Shown here: positions 10,070 through 20,796 of the stretch, piece by piece
Position numbering within the stretch: the first letter of the stretch is position 1
Layout: every line of letters begins with the position of its first letter
NCBI GenBank assembly: GCA_949592205.1
Contig: CATIUR010000001.1
Coordinates: 63,630,559 to 63,694,558 of the forward strand
Direction of reading: 5' to 3'
From: Helichrysum umbraculigerum
Lineage: Eukaryota; Streptophyta; Magnoliopsida; Asterales; Asteraceae
DNA: 64,000 bases
The notes under the pieces: generated by a model
Databases searched by the model: none
What the model saw: the letters and a program-made list of their open reading frames with translations, nothing else
Told to the model about the DNA's origin: nothing
Made by a program: the position numbers and the translations under genes

Positions 10070-10337
10070 AACAGTCTGTAACTTGTAACCAGTTAACTAC
10101 TTAATTAGGACCTATGTAATTCGACCGGATGTAACCATTCCCGGTACTTTTGTACTACTACTACTACTCTGTAATCTTTTGGAAAACCCGAACTTTGTAT
10201 CCAACTTGTTTACCTAAATGGAATATGATTATCACCTCGTACTGTTATCGTGTATCTCATTATATACACTTGTGATATATCATAGTTTCATGCAAATAAC
10301 TTATTCCACTTTCCTTGTTCTTTCCTTGATCAGCAGC
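10070..10337 (+). other. Spacer between the extra ORF and gag in element B
   Basis: This AT-rich spacer contains a short TAC repeat near 10154-10167. It ends with a pyrimidine-rich tract (10308-10330) and CAGCAG directly before the gag ATG, which resembles a 3' splice site. Confidence 0.55.
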
Positions 10338-13300
10338 ATGCCTCCTCGTCGACAAATCACCCTCACTGAAGCCGAAGTTGCGGGTCTGATTGCCCGTAGC
10401 GTGGCCCAAGCCCTAGCTACCAGGACTTCAGCTCCTGGTAGCGAAGATACCGCTAACAATGGACCACAACCCAAGCCCTGCTCATATAAGGACTTCCAAA
10501 ACTGCAAACCTCTTAACTTTGCAGGTACTGAGGGAGCAATCGGTCTAATACGTTGGATCGAGAAAGTTGAATCGGTATTTCTTATCTGCAACTGTGCGGA
10601 GGGGGACAAGGTTAAGTTCTCTGTTAGTACTTTTACTGACACCGCACTCACGTGGTGGAACACCTATGCCCAAACTGTGGGCGTTGCCAATGCTTACAAA
10701 CTCCCGTGGGAGGAGTTGAAAGAGATGTTAAGGGGTGAGTATTGCCCCAGGGATGAACTGAAACAACTGGAGCTGGAATTCTGGAATCATAAGATGCAAG
10801 GTGATGATATCACCGGGTACACCAACCGTTTCCACCAACTGGCACTTCTGTGCCCAACCATGGTCGATCCCGAGTACAAGAGGATCGAGAAATACATTGA
10901 TGGACTGCCCGAGAAACTCCAGGACCTGGTGACTTCATCCAAACCAGGTACTATCCAGAACGCCATCCGTATGGCCCATGAACTTACGGCAAACGCTGTC
11001 CGCCGTAACACCACCTCAGCCCCACCTGCAAACAACAAACGAAAGTGGGAAGGAAACCCCAACTCATCCAACCAAATCACCAACCGAAGACCCGAGCCTA
11101 TTAGGGCTTATTCATCCGGCTCTTCAGAAAAGAAAGGGTACAGTGGAAGCAAGCCCTACTGCCCCAAATGCAATCGTCACCACGACGGTTCCTGCCCTTG
11201 CACAAACTGCAAACGTTTTGGGCATCTGGCCAAGGATTGTCGAAACACCAGTGCCCCGAAGACTTGTTATGGGTGCGGAAGTCCTGGGCATTTTCAGAAT
11301 AATTGCCCTAAGCAGAAAAACAACAACAACAAGCGGAACAACAACTCTGCTCGCAGCAGAGCATTTGTCATCAAAGCTGGGGAAGCTAGGGAAGACCCGA
11401 ATGTTGTAACGGGTACGTTTCTTCTCAACGATCTTACTGCTTCAGTATTATTTGATACCGGTGCTGATAAAAGTTTCATATCTGATGAGTTTTGTCCACT
11501 ACTTGATATCACCCCCGCGGCCTTAGATGTTAAGTACATAGTAGAACTTGCAAATGGTAAACTTATAGAAACCGATAGTGTGATACCTAATTGCACTTTA
11601 AACTTAGCCAACGAAACCTTCTCAATCGATCTAATGCCTGTTGAACTAGGAAGTTTCGATGTCATCGTGGGTATGGACTGGTTGTCCAAGCACCGGGCCG
11701 AAATTGTTTGCCATGATAAGATCGTCCGAATTCCTCTCGCCGCCGGTAGTACCTTGATCATACAGGGGGAGACCGGTGGGTCGAGACTAAACTTAATCTC
11801 CTGTTTAAAAACCCGAAAATTTCTGAGAAAGGGTTACACAGCAATCCTCGCGCACATCACGGAGAAAAAGTCGGAGGAGAAGCGACTTGAAGATGTGCCA
11901 ATCGTTAGAGACTTTCCCGAAGTCTTCCCAGAAGAACTACCTGGTTTACCTCCACCTAGACAGGTTGAGTTCTCGATTGATCTCGTGCCGGGTGCCGCAC
12001 CGGTGGCCCGAGCACCGTACCGCCTAGCCCCATCTGAACTTCAGGAGTTGTCCGCCCAGTTACAGGAACTCCTGGATAGAGGATTTATCAGACTGAGTTC
12101 TTCACCTTGGGGAGCTCCGGTCTTGTTTGTCAAAAAGAAAGACGGTTCATTCAGAATGTGTATCGACTACCGAGAATTGAACAAACTAACAGTCAAAAAT
12201 CGATACCCACTTCCTCGAATCGATGATCTATTCGACCAACTTCAGGGATCAAGCTGTTATTCAAAGATTGATCTTCGATCAGGTTATCATCAATTGCGTG
12301 TTCGCGATGCCGACATCCCAAAAACCGCATTCAGGACCCGTTATGGGCATTACGAATTTCAAGTGATGCCATTCGGTCTGACCAACGCACCAGCAGTATT
12401 CATGGACCTTATGAATCGGGTGTGCAAACCTTACCTTGACAAATTTGTCATCGTCTTCATCGATGATATCCTCATATACTCACGAAACGAACAAGAACAC
12501 GCACAACACCTCAGAACCATCCTAGAACTACTGAGACACGAGGAGCTTTACGCCAAATTCTCTAAGTGTGAGTTCTGGATAAAAACAGTTCAATTCCTTG
12601 GACACGTGATTGATAGTCAGGGAATTCATGTGGATCCATCAAAGATCGAGGCCATCAAGAACTGGCAAGCGCCAACCACTCCAACCGAGGTACGCCAATT
12701 CTTGGGATTGGCTGGTTATTACCGTCGGTTCATTGAAAACTTCTCGAAAATAGCCATACCACTCACAACACTGACTCAAAAGGACAAAAAGTTCGACTGG
12801 ACTGATAAACAAGAGTCAGCATTTCAGCTGTTGAAACTAAAGCTTTGCAGTGCACCCATTCTATCTCTACCCGAAGGCATCGATGACTTCGTGGTATACT
12901 GCGATGCTTCTCACCAAGGTCTCGGTTGCGTGCTGATGCAACGAGACAAGGTCATTGCTTACGCCTCCCGACAACTTAAAGTTCACGAGAAAAACTACAC
13001 GACTCATGACCTCGAGCTAGGGGCCGTGGTATTCGCTTTAAAAATCTGGAGACATTATCTTTATGGTACCCGCAGCACTGTATTCACCGACCACAAAAGT
13101 CTCCAACACATTTTCAACCAGAAAGATCTTAACATGAGACAACGTAGATGGGTTGAATTACTTACTGATTACGACTGTGAAATCAAATATCATCCGGGCA
13201 AAGCAAACGTGGTTGCTGATGCTCTCAGTCGTAAGGAACGAACAAAACCACTCCGAGTCCGGGCACTCAGTATTACCATTCATAACGATCTCACCACCCA

Positions 13301-14744
13301 AATACATCTTGCCCAACTCGAAGCCCTGAAACCCGATAACTTCAAGAACGAGGCCTTGCGAGGCATGGATAAACAATTCGAGATCAGACCCAACGGAGTT
13401 AGGTATTTCTCTAACCGAATCTGGTTGCCTAATTTCGGAAACCTTCGGGACTTGGTGATGGATGAAGCTCACAAGTCCAAGTATTCTATCCACCCGGGAT
13501 CCGACAAAATGTATCACGGCATCAAGGAGTTTCACTGGTGGCTGAACATGAAAGCTGACATTGCCTTGTACGTCAGCAAATGCTTAACTTGTTCCAAGGT
13601 CAAGGCCGAGCACCAAAGACCTTCCGGATTGCTCCAACAACCTGAAATTCCTCAATGGAAATGGGAGCAAATTACCATGGATTTCATAACCAAACTACCT
13701 AAATCGGCGAGCGGTTGCGATACCATTTGGGTGATCGTCGATCGTCTCACCAAATCAGCTCATTTCTTGGCAATCAGAGAAACAGATAAAATGGAACGCC
13801 TTACACAAATTTACATCAAGGAAATCGTTTGCCAACATGGTGTCCCTATCTCGATTATCTCTGACAGGGATGCTCGATTCACATCTCGCTTCTGGCAGTC
13901 ACTCCAAAAATCACTGGGTACCCGTCTCGATATGAGTACCGCGTACCATCCTCAGACCGATGGCCAGAGCGAACGAACTATTCAGACACTGGAAGACATG
14001 CTACGAGCCTGCGTAGTTGATTCCGGTACCAATTGGGAAAGACATCTACCGTTGTGCGAGTTTTCGTACAACAACAGCTATCACGCCAGCATTAAAGCTG
14101 CACCCTTTGAGGCACTGTACGGTCGTAAGTGCCGATCACCGATCTGTTGGACTGAAGTGGGAGATAGTCAACTCACTGGTCCTGAACTCATACATGAAAC
14201 CACAGAGAAAATCGTTGAAATCCAAAACCGACTCAAAGCCGCGCGTGATCGTCAGAAGAGCTATGCTGACGTGAGACGCAAGCCACTCGAGTTCCAAGTT
14301 GGGGATCGAGTACTCTTAAAAGTATCGCCTTGGAAAGGCGTAATCCGATTCGGCAAACGCGGAAAATTAAACCCCAGGTACATTGGACCTTTTGAGATCC
14401 TCGAGAAAATAGGTCCAGTGGCATATCGATTGCAGCTGCCCTCTGAACTCAGCAGCGTACACCCTACTTTTCACATCTCTAACTTAAAGAAATGTTTGTC
14501 TGACGAGACACTTATTATACCCCTTGACGAGATTCGCATCGATGACAAACTACATTTCGTTGAGGAACCTGTCGAAATTATGGACCGTGAGGTCAAACAA
14601 CTGAAACAAAGTCGTATTCCAATCGTCAAAGTCAGGTGGAATTCGCGGCGCGGTCCGGAATTCACTTGGGAACGGGAAGACCAAATACGACTCAAGTATC
14701 CCCACTTATTCACCGATTCTGCCCCTAACGCGACTTCGACTTAA
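10338..14744 (+). CDS. Element B gag-pol polyprotein
   Basis: This single frame of 1468 residues would make all the retrotransposition proteins. The ATG at 10338 (MPPRRQITL) is chosen over the in-frame ATG at 10218 because the intervening 40 residues are hydrophobic and unlike gag, and elements A and B share the MPPRRQ start. Order by approximate residue: capsid 45-230; two CCHC knuckles (CTNCKRFGHLAKDC, CYGCGSPGHFQNNC) 288-330; protease DTG near 372; RT with KIDLRSGY and FIDD near 645-710; RNase H (YCDASHQGLGC to DALSRK) 853-962; integrase HHCC 1044-1090 and the DDE core (SDRDARF, TDGQSERTIQTLED) 1115-1220; GPY/F (RYIGPFEIL) near 1350; a C-terminal chromodomain (KVRWNSRRGPEFTWE) 1410-1460. 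All catalytic residues I looked for are present. The chromodomain would target integration to heterochromatin. Confidence 0.96.
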   Translation: MPPRRQITLTEAEVAGLIARSVAQALATRTSAPGSEDTANNGPQPKPCSYKDFQNCKPLNFAGTEGAIGLIRWIEKVESVFLICNCAEGDKVKFSVSTFTDTALTWWNTYAQTVGVANAYKLPWEELKEMLRGEYCPRDELKQLELEFWNHKMQGDDITGYTNRFHQLALLCPTMVDPEYKRIEKYIDGLPEKLQDLVTSSKPGTIQNAIRMAHELTANAVRRNTTSAPPANNKRKWEGNPNSSNQITNRRPEPIRAYSSGSSEKKGYSGSKPYCPKCNRHHDGSCPCTNCKRFGHLAKDCRNTSAPKTCYGCGSPGHFQNNCPKQKNNNNKRNNNSARSRAFVIKAGEAREDPNVVTGTFLLNDLTASVLFDTGADKSFISDEFCPLLDITPAALDVKYIVELANGKLIETDSVIPNCTLNLANETFSIDLMPVELGSFDVIVGMDWLSKHRAEIVCHDKIVRIPLAAGSTLIIQGETGGSRLNLISCLKTRKFLRKGYTAILAHITEKKSEEKRLEDVPIVRDFPEVFPEELPGLPPPRQVEFSIDLVPGAAPVARAPYRLAPSELQELSAQLQELLDRGFIRLSSSPWGAPVLFVKKKDGSFRMCIDYRELNKLTVKNRYPLPRIDDLFDQLQGSSCYSKIDLRSGYHQLRVRDADIPKTAFRTRYGHYEFQVMPFGLTNAPAVFMDLMNRVCKPYLDKFVIVFIDDILIYSRNEQEHAQHLRTILELLRHEELYAKFSKCEFWIKTVQFLGHVIDSQGIHVDPSKIEAIKNWQAPTTPTEVRQFLGLAGYYRRFIENFSKIAIPLTTLTQKDKKFDWTDKQESAFQLLKLKLCSAPILSLPEGIDDFVVYCDASHQGLGCVLMQRDKVIAYASRQLKVHEKNYTTHDLELGAVVFALKIWRHYLYGTRSTVFTDHKSLQHIFNQKDLNMRQRRWVELLTDYDCEIKYHPGKANVVADALSRKERTKPLRVRALSITIHNDLTTQIHLAQLEALKPDNFKNEALRGMDKQFEIRPNGVRYFSNRIWLPNFGNLRDLVMDEAHKSKYSIHPGSDKMYHGIKEFHWWLNMKADIALYVSKCLTCSKVKAEHQRPSGLLQQPEIPQWKWEQITMDFITKLPKSASGCDTIWVIVDRLTKSAHFLAIRETDKMERLTQIYIKEIVCQHGVPISIISDRDARFTSRFWQSLQKSLGTRLDMSTAYHPQTDGQSERTIQTLEDMLRACVVDSGTNWERHLPLCEFSYNNSYHASIKAAPFEALYGRKCRSPICWTEVGDSQLTGPELIHETTEKIVEIQNRLKAARDRQKSYADVRRKPLEFQVGDRVLLKVSPWKGVIRFGKRGKLNPRYIGPFEILEKIGPVAYRLQLPSELSSVHPTFHISNLKKCLSDETLIIPLDEIRIDDKLHFVEEPVEIMDREVKQLKQSRIPIVKVRWNSRRGPEFTWEREDQIRLKYPHLFTDSAPNATST

Positions 14745-14778
14745 ATTTCGGGACGAAATTCTTTTAACAGGGGGATAA
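14744..14778 (+). promoter_or_regulatory. Pre-PPT hairpin and polypurine tract of element B
   Basis: AATTTCG (14744-14750) pairs with CGAAATT (14754-14760) around GGA. The stem starts on the last base of the pol stop codon. The purine run CAGGGGGATAA lies next to the 3' LTR. Confidence 0.75.
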
Positions 14779-17308
14779 TGTAACAACCGGCAAATTAGGA
14801 CTAGAATTAGTGCCTAATTCTTTGTTAATACATGTAATTAGTTCTGTGTTAGGCTAATTTATGTATCGAATTATATATATTGTTGAATATATACGAAAAT
14901 GCGATTTGGTTAAATCGTACGCAATTTAAATCGAATGTATTTCGATTCAATTTAATACGGACGTTGGTGACCAATTTTATTAAATAACGTTGTTATGTCA
15001 AAAATATTATTATAATAATATTTAGTATTCATTCGTATCGCAAAATCAGAAAGTTACACAATTTAAAAAAAAAAAAAGTTAAAACGCGCAACTAAATAAA
15101 ATAACGTACATTTTAAAACTCAAATATAAATCGATCAGTAAAACATTTAAATAAAATTATCGCGTAATAAATTGTATTTTAAAACGTACCATTTAATATT
15201 TAAAATAATTATTTAACGTTTAAACGACGGAGTAAACGAACACTGCGCGAGGCGCAGTGCGCAGACTGAAAATGGTGGAGGATTTAACCTCCCACCATTT
15301 CCTTTTTCTTCTTCATTTCTATTTTCCATTCTCTCTCTCTCTTTCTTTTACTTTCAATCACCAACCCACATTCACCACCAAAATCGCATAATAACACCAC
15401 CAAACATCGCCGAATCATACCACTCGTTTGGAGAAAAGTGACCACGACAACACGATCTACATTCCTATCTTCTCGGATTTTTCATCCGACATTTTGTAAG
15501 TTTCCGACAAATCCCGACATCTTTCGTTTTTGATCATTTTTACTAAATTATGGGTTCTATAGGCTTAAAATGTCCAAAAATGGGTTGGGTAAAAGATTTG
15601 GATCGAACGGAAACCGGAAAACTCGTTTTCGGCACAATTTCCGGCCATCAGACCGCTACGTCGCACCTGGCCAGGGGCCTCTGCGACGTCGCGGCCTACA
15701 TCGCACTAGCGACGCAGCCCCTTACGTCGCATTAATTTGCGACGTCGCATATAGCGACGCAGCCTATTACGTCGCATTAGCGACGCAGCACCTTACGTCG
15801 CATTAGCGACGCAGCACCCTACGTCGCATTAAATTGCGAAACGTCGCCTTTAGCGACGTCATGCTCAACGTCGCAACCCTACTTGCAACGTCGCATGCGA
15901 CGTCGCACAAACCAGAACCTTGAAAACTCAGATTTTTACTAAGTGTCGGAACCAAGATTTTAACACCTGATTTTACCCAAATTCGGATCCAGATGCGTTT
16001 TTCGTCAAAGCAATATAGTAGAAATAAAAATTTTCCAAGCTGACCTGGCAGCTCGACCCCAGCCAGGGGCTCTACCCCTTGGACCCCGCTAGGGGCTGCC
16101 GCCCCTTGGACCCCGCTACCAGGGGCGCTGCCCCCGGACCCCCGTCATTAAATGTTGTAAATACTTTTCACACTAGGTGTTGAACACTTACAAATAACGA
16201 AACCTGATTCAACGATACATATAATGATAACACTTTGAATCATTATTACAAACCGTCACCAACGGGCCATAATTGTTTTCAAACTACAAACGGATTACGA
16301 AACAAACACTTGGACATAATGAGTTGTGTAAACAACTAGCCTAGATGGTCTTGCGAGACATCTACTTACTTAACTTTATATGTTTAGGCATTTGAAGGTT
16401 ACGGGTTCGGAGAACCTACGGTTGATATTACTTACTCGTTTATTGATATAAACGTACTTGCAAAGACTCAGGTGAGTCTTACGGCCCCACTTTTACTGTT
16501 TTATCTTATTGGGGGAGATACATGCTACTTATTTTTCCTGAACACAAGTACTAAACTGATTTCTATACCAAACGGAATTGCATGAGTTAATTACTAATTA
16601 CTGAAGTCTCTCCATCATATATCGTTAGTTATGGACTTAAGCGCGAACAGTAGTTAATGGATCCATTAGGGAAATGACCCTCCCTGCCCGGGGTAGTAGC
16701 GCTACCACGTACTGATTTACACGTAGAAACGGGTGACTATTATTTCGTTACTGATGCTTGCTCAATTACGAGCATGTCACGGGAGCAACTAATTATTTAC
16801 GGGTTAAGCTTCGATTATGAGCCTCATGGCAACGGTATAACTTGATTACTTTACTTTTGCGAGATTTGCAAATACTTGATATACGCCTACGGGCACTACT
16901 GATGAAATCTTGTGTTCAAACTGATTATTTACTGATAAACCTGTGAGATTCACCAACCTTTTGGTTGACCCTTTTTAGCATGTATTCTCAGGTACACTTA
17001 CGGAGTAGGATCACTCCAGGATTACTAGCTAGAGTCGCATGATTTCCAAACTGCATTTAACGGAGATTCTTTGGCATTATCTTTTGTAACTATGGTTATG
17101 TAATAGAATCTCCCGCCACATACGCGGACTCCAGGCTTACATATTTTTGTAAAGAAAACTATATGTTTTCAAACGATTTAATTATGAAATGTAATTATTT
17201 TACAAAACGTCTCATTTAGAGGTCGTTTGCTGTATATCTTGTGCTTTGTATATTGATTAGTAACACCCAAATATGCTTCCGCAAATCATTAAATTTGGGG
17301 GTGTTACA
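14779..17308 (+). repeat. Element B 3' LTR
   Basis: This is 2530 bp, nearly identical to the 5' LTR apart from about six substitutions and one extra 27-bp GC-rich unit around 16090. It ends GGTGTTACA and is followed by the target duplication TTAAT. Confidence 0.95.
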
Positions 17309-17313
17309 TTAAT

Positions 17314-18413
17314 TAATCAAACAGACAACTATACGAACGATTAATTAAAAGTAATCACTTACACTTATACAATCTCGCGTGTTTAGGACACTAGGAGATT
17401 ACGTTGGTTCACGCGCTCACCTTAGGATTGTTTGCTCATCAGGTGAGTCTCACGGCCCCATTTTCAATGTTTACGTGTTTTAATAATTGGGGGAGATGCA
17501 ACACAAACTGTTTTCGTGATCACTATTATTCGGTTAGTTAATTTAGTTGTTAACTTAAATTAACTGCATTGTTACTTGTATTCGGTTTACCATGTTGGTA
17601 CATTGTTCGGTTATCATTGTCGGTCTTGATTTTCATTGTTCGGTATATGCACGAGTGTTTTAATTCGGTAAAAGTCCTCAACAGTGTATGATTCATTAAC
17701 TTAATAAGGCGCGGTTACTAAAGGATAGTACTATCATGGGAGTGACGTCCCCGTCCGGGTTGCTAGCTACAACCAAGTTAAAAACGGGCACTTTAGTAAT
17801 TGTTATGGGTGTGTCACCAAATCGGGAGGCAAAGATCGGGTTAGGCTTTGAATCATAGCTCAGTGCATTACAAATGTCATTATCGGTAAATCATTGTTCG
17901 GAAACCTTAATTGGTTTAATCATTGGTCGGTAACCCTAATGGGTAAATCATGGTTTGGTACATTGTTATTCATTGATTGGTTTACACTGTTTAAATTATC
18001 GTCGGATAATCATGTTGATCACATGAATGTTTATTTAAACCTGTGAGATTCACCAGCTTTATAGCTGACCTTTTAGTGTTGTATTCTCAGGTATTCATCA
18101 ACAGTAGGAATGGCCTACAGGATAAGCTAGCTATCACGAGTCGCATGCATCCATTTAGACATGAAGATTTTCTTGCATTATATTTTGTATAATGGTTATG
18201 TATTAAAATCTTCCGAAATCAATTTGCGAACTCACTACTATGTTTCAAACTTATGACTTAAACTTTGTATTACTTTTGAAAACTTATGTAATGTAATGTA
18301 TTTTCTACAACGTCTCATTTAGAGTCGTTTGCTTGTACTTTGGTGTTTTGATTATTGATTAGTCACGCCCCAAAACAGTCGCTTCCGCAAAGCATAAAAT
18401 TGGGGGTGTGACA
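17314..18413 (+). repeat. Element A 3' LTR, right part
   Basis: This continues the LTR after element B and matches 1867-2966. With 5475-6733 it totals 2359 bp, exactly the 5' LTR length. It ends GTGTGACA next to the target duplication TTTCG. Confidence 0.95.
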
Positions 18414-18953
18414 TTTCGGACTAAATAAATGGTAATCATTTTAACAATTGTAGTTTTGTGGAATATATTTATATATTTTTTCGGTGGCACTTTCCATTGT
18501 ACAAGCAAGTCTATGATGAGAAAATGTGACAAGCAAAATATGTCCTATAAATGTAATTTGTACACAAACAATTGGTCCTAATAAAGGCTTGTGTTAGGAC
18601 CCTTTCTTCGGTCCTCTTAAGGATGTTCATGGAACACATGATTTTGTCGCATTAGACATTTCTTAGGACGTTATTATGTGTCTCAAGGCCTAATAATTTG
18701 TAAGCTTGCATTAAAAATTATGACACTAAACAGTGTCCTATTTTATGGTTTGTTAGGACGCCTCTTATGTTGTATTAAACATTTTATGGGACCGATTAAA
18801 AAGTGTTGCATTATGTATATTAGGACGCATATTGTTTATTACAACGCCTCTATATGAGACGCTTAAATAATTGGTCCTATTAGATAAAAGGTCCTATAAA
18901 GTACCATTTTAGGACACTTATAGGCGTCCTATATAATCAGTTTTGTTGTAGTG
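18414..18953. mobile_element. Right end of a CACTA-like (EnSpm) DNA transposon
   Basis: The segment ends TTTTGTTGTAGTG at 18953, whose complement CACTACAACAAAA is a typical CACTA terminal inverted repeat. The preceding 400 bases carry many subterminal units of the type TTAGGACGC / GTCCTAA in both orientations, as is usual for this superfamily. The left terminus is not in the window. Element A would be inserted in it. Confidence 0.6.
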
Positions 18954-20344
18954 TTTGCACAAAGATATCAGGTCTTTGTTTATTTAACGTTAGTGTTTGT
19001 AGTACGGGTGTTGAAATTTGGAATATCTATTTAAATATTTTGAAATTGTCTGGTTTTTATGATTAAAATGTAGGGTTATATATTTATAAATGTATTCAAC
19101 TTTCGTCAAAATTATATAATATGTATCTAAATTATAATACCTTTATTGTATGATCTAACTTTCAAATAATTCTATTGTATGTATGTGACGGTATTCTGAT
19201 GATGTGTCATTCCTAAATGTGCCACGTGTCATTCATATAATTTAACACATCATAAAAAAATACAATCTAATAAATACAATATAGATATTTGAAAGTTAGA
19301 TACATACAATAGAATGTTACAACTTGAATACATTATATATAGACTTTTTACTAGAGTTGAACACATGTATAAATATTGATCCCTCCCTAAAATGTAGGAA
19401 CGAAAATATGTCAAATAACCCACATCCCCCTAATGGCGAGTTTTAAATTACAAAAGTCTCACAAACTTTCATAATAATCTTTCTTTCTCTTTCACACACA
19501 TAAACTTGTTCAGAATGTGAAGATTAATTGAAATAGAATAGAGATTGTGCCACAAAGTCCAAAGATCGTGACACACAGATATCATAAGATCGCACCACGA
19601 AAGACTAGATCGCGCCACAAAAGTAGAAGATCGCGACTCAAACTGTAGTGATCGCGGCCAGAAATAATGGTCGGTATAAAATAACCCAACCCCTCGTTGC
19701 TTCAGCCGTATTACATTTGTTTACTATGATGTAAGAATGGTGTTACTCGAAGGGTAAATTTTGAAAAATCAAATTATTTATTTTGTTTCATTCTTACTTT
19801 GAAATATTATTACTGCTATTTTATTTTTATCATCAACCGTGCACTGAGCAATTAGTTCAGCCGGATTTTCTTTTCTAATGTGGCAAGTAATCATGTTGAC
19901 ATGGGATGAGTGGAGAGTTTCAAGACTTGGATTTGCTTTAGAGACACCATTTATTTTAATTGGACTTTGTTTAGGTTATCATTTATAGATATTATAATTT
20001 ATAATTTATTATTACAAGAGATTATTATTACGTTTATTATCTAGCAATAATAAGAACACCCCCCACCCCCGGGTTCGTTATTGGAACGGGGGTGTTACAT
20101 TCAGGATAAGGTTTTTACTTTTTTGTGATGGTGCCACGATGACAAAGTTGTAGCTAGCCATAGCAATGGAAAAATGTGTGTGAAATTACCCTAATACCCT
20201 CACATGCCGTGCACATGACACAATTAAATGGAATTGACAAACGGCCGTTATCGAGAGGAACGACCCATGCAAAATTTGACAACCACAAGGACGACCAATG
20301 TCAAAAAATAAAAAAAAATTCAGGGATGAGGAGTTTTAATATAG
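18954..20344. other. AT-rich spacer with a foldback element and TE-like fragments
   Basis: There is no gene. A degenerate foldback lies at about 19088-19345. Near 20088-20100 there is an LTR-like end (GGGGGTGTTACA) without a detectable partner. At about 20343-20361 the complement reads TCTATACTATATTAAAAC, resembling a Helitron 5' end on the minus strand, but no matching 3' end was found. Confidence 0.4.
19088..19345. repeat. Degenerate foldback (MITE-like) element
   Basis: Opposed arms share ATCTAACTTTCAAAT and CTATTGTATGTAT in inverted orientation around a centre with GATGATGTGTCAT and GTGCCACGTG. It is similar in layout to the cleaner foldback at 48851-49136. Confidence 0.5.
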
Positions 20345-20682
20345 TATAGATAGAGCAAAGTTCAAATGAGTACAATATAATTGGGTGAAAATGAGAGAAC
20401 CAATAAGAATGTGCCACGTGTCAATTATATATCTCCCAAACGCTAAGTCAAAAAATTATAAAAATTGCACCATAAAAATCAACATTTTTTCCTCTTCGAT
20501 TATAGATATTAAGAATTATACTTTTGAAAACTATTTTTTAAGGGTTTTAAAAATTGTAAAATATAAATATCATATGTGTTACTAGCTGGTATCACATGTG
20601 TTACTCGCTAGTAACACATATGTTTGATGTCTTCAAAATCCACAAAAAACGAAAAAGAGTTCGTCGAAAGTATACATTATGA
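20345..20682. mobile_element. Left arm and inner sequence of a long-inverted-repeat element split by element C
   Basis: The arm at about 20355-20515 is the imperfect inverted copy of 41080-41235. Shared blocks include ATTGGGTGAAAAT and AAAAATTGCACCAT. The arms flank element C closely, so C inserted into this element. Long terminal inverted repeats suggest a Mutator-like or other foldback DNA element. No transposase is visible. Confidence 0.5.
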
Positions 20683-20746
20683 TGTAACGCCTCTATATTC
20701 GTAATTTTTAAATTGTTTAATATACGTTCGTTGTCTAAGTTACAAG

Positions 20747-20796
<50 letters not shown>

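Larger units (their letters stand above)
6734..17308 (+). mobile_element. Element B: apparently intact Tekay/Del-type chromodomain Ty3/gypsy retrotransposon
   Basis: LTRs of 2503 and 2530 bp start TGTAACAACCGG and end GGTGTTACA, flanked by the perfect duplication TTAAT (6729-6733 and 17309-17313). It has a primer site, an extra ORF, one uninterrupted gag-pol frame and a polypurine tract. The 27-bp length difference between LTRs is one extra unit of a GC-rich repeat near 16090. Otherwise I see about six substitutions, so it is recent and could be autonomous. It lies within the 3' LTR of element A and so is younger than A. Confidence 0.96.
608..18413 (+). mobile_element. Element A: gag-only LTR retrotransposon (TR-GAG-like), interrupted by element B
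   Basis: Two 2359-bp LTRs start TGTGACACCC and end GTGTGACA, flanked by the perfect 5-bp duplication TTTCG (603-607 and 18414-18418). The internal region is only about 2.5 kb: a primer site, a leader, a gag-like frame with zinc knuckles, about 0.6 kb with no pol homology, and a polypurine tract. Protease, RT, RNase H and integrase are all absent, so it must be moved in trans. By eye the LTRs differ at about five sites once element B is removed, so insertion is recent. Element B (6734-17308) sits in the 3' LTR. Confidence 0.92.

Noticed and set aside
10218..10337. Upstream in-frame ATG extending gag-pol of element B by 40 residues
   Set aside because: The extension is hydrophobic and unlike gag, overlaps a pyrimidine-rich acceptor-like tract, and gag of element A starts at the equivalent MPPRR position.
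20043..20100. LTR-like 3' end GGGGGTGTTACA
   Set aside because: No partner LTR start, primer site or target duplication could be found nearby, so no element was called.
20343..20362. Minus-strand Helitron 5' end (complement TCTATACTATATTAAAAC)
   Set aside because: The motif fits, but no hairpin plus CTRR terminus was found upstream, so it is mentioned only within the spacer entry.
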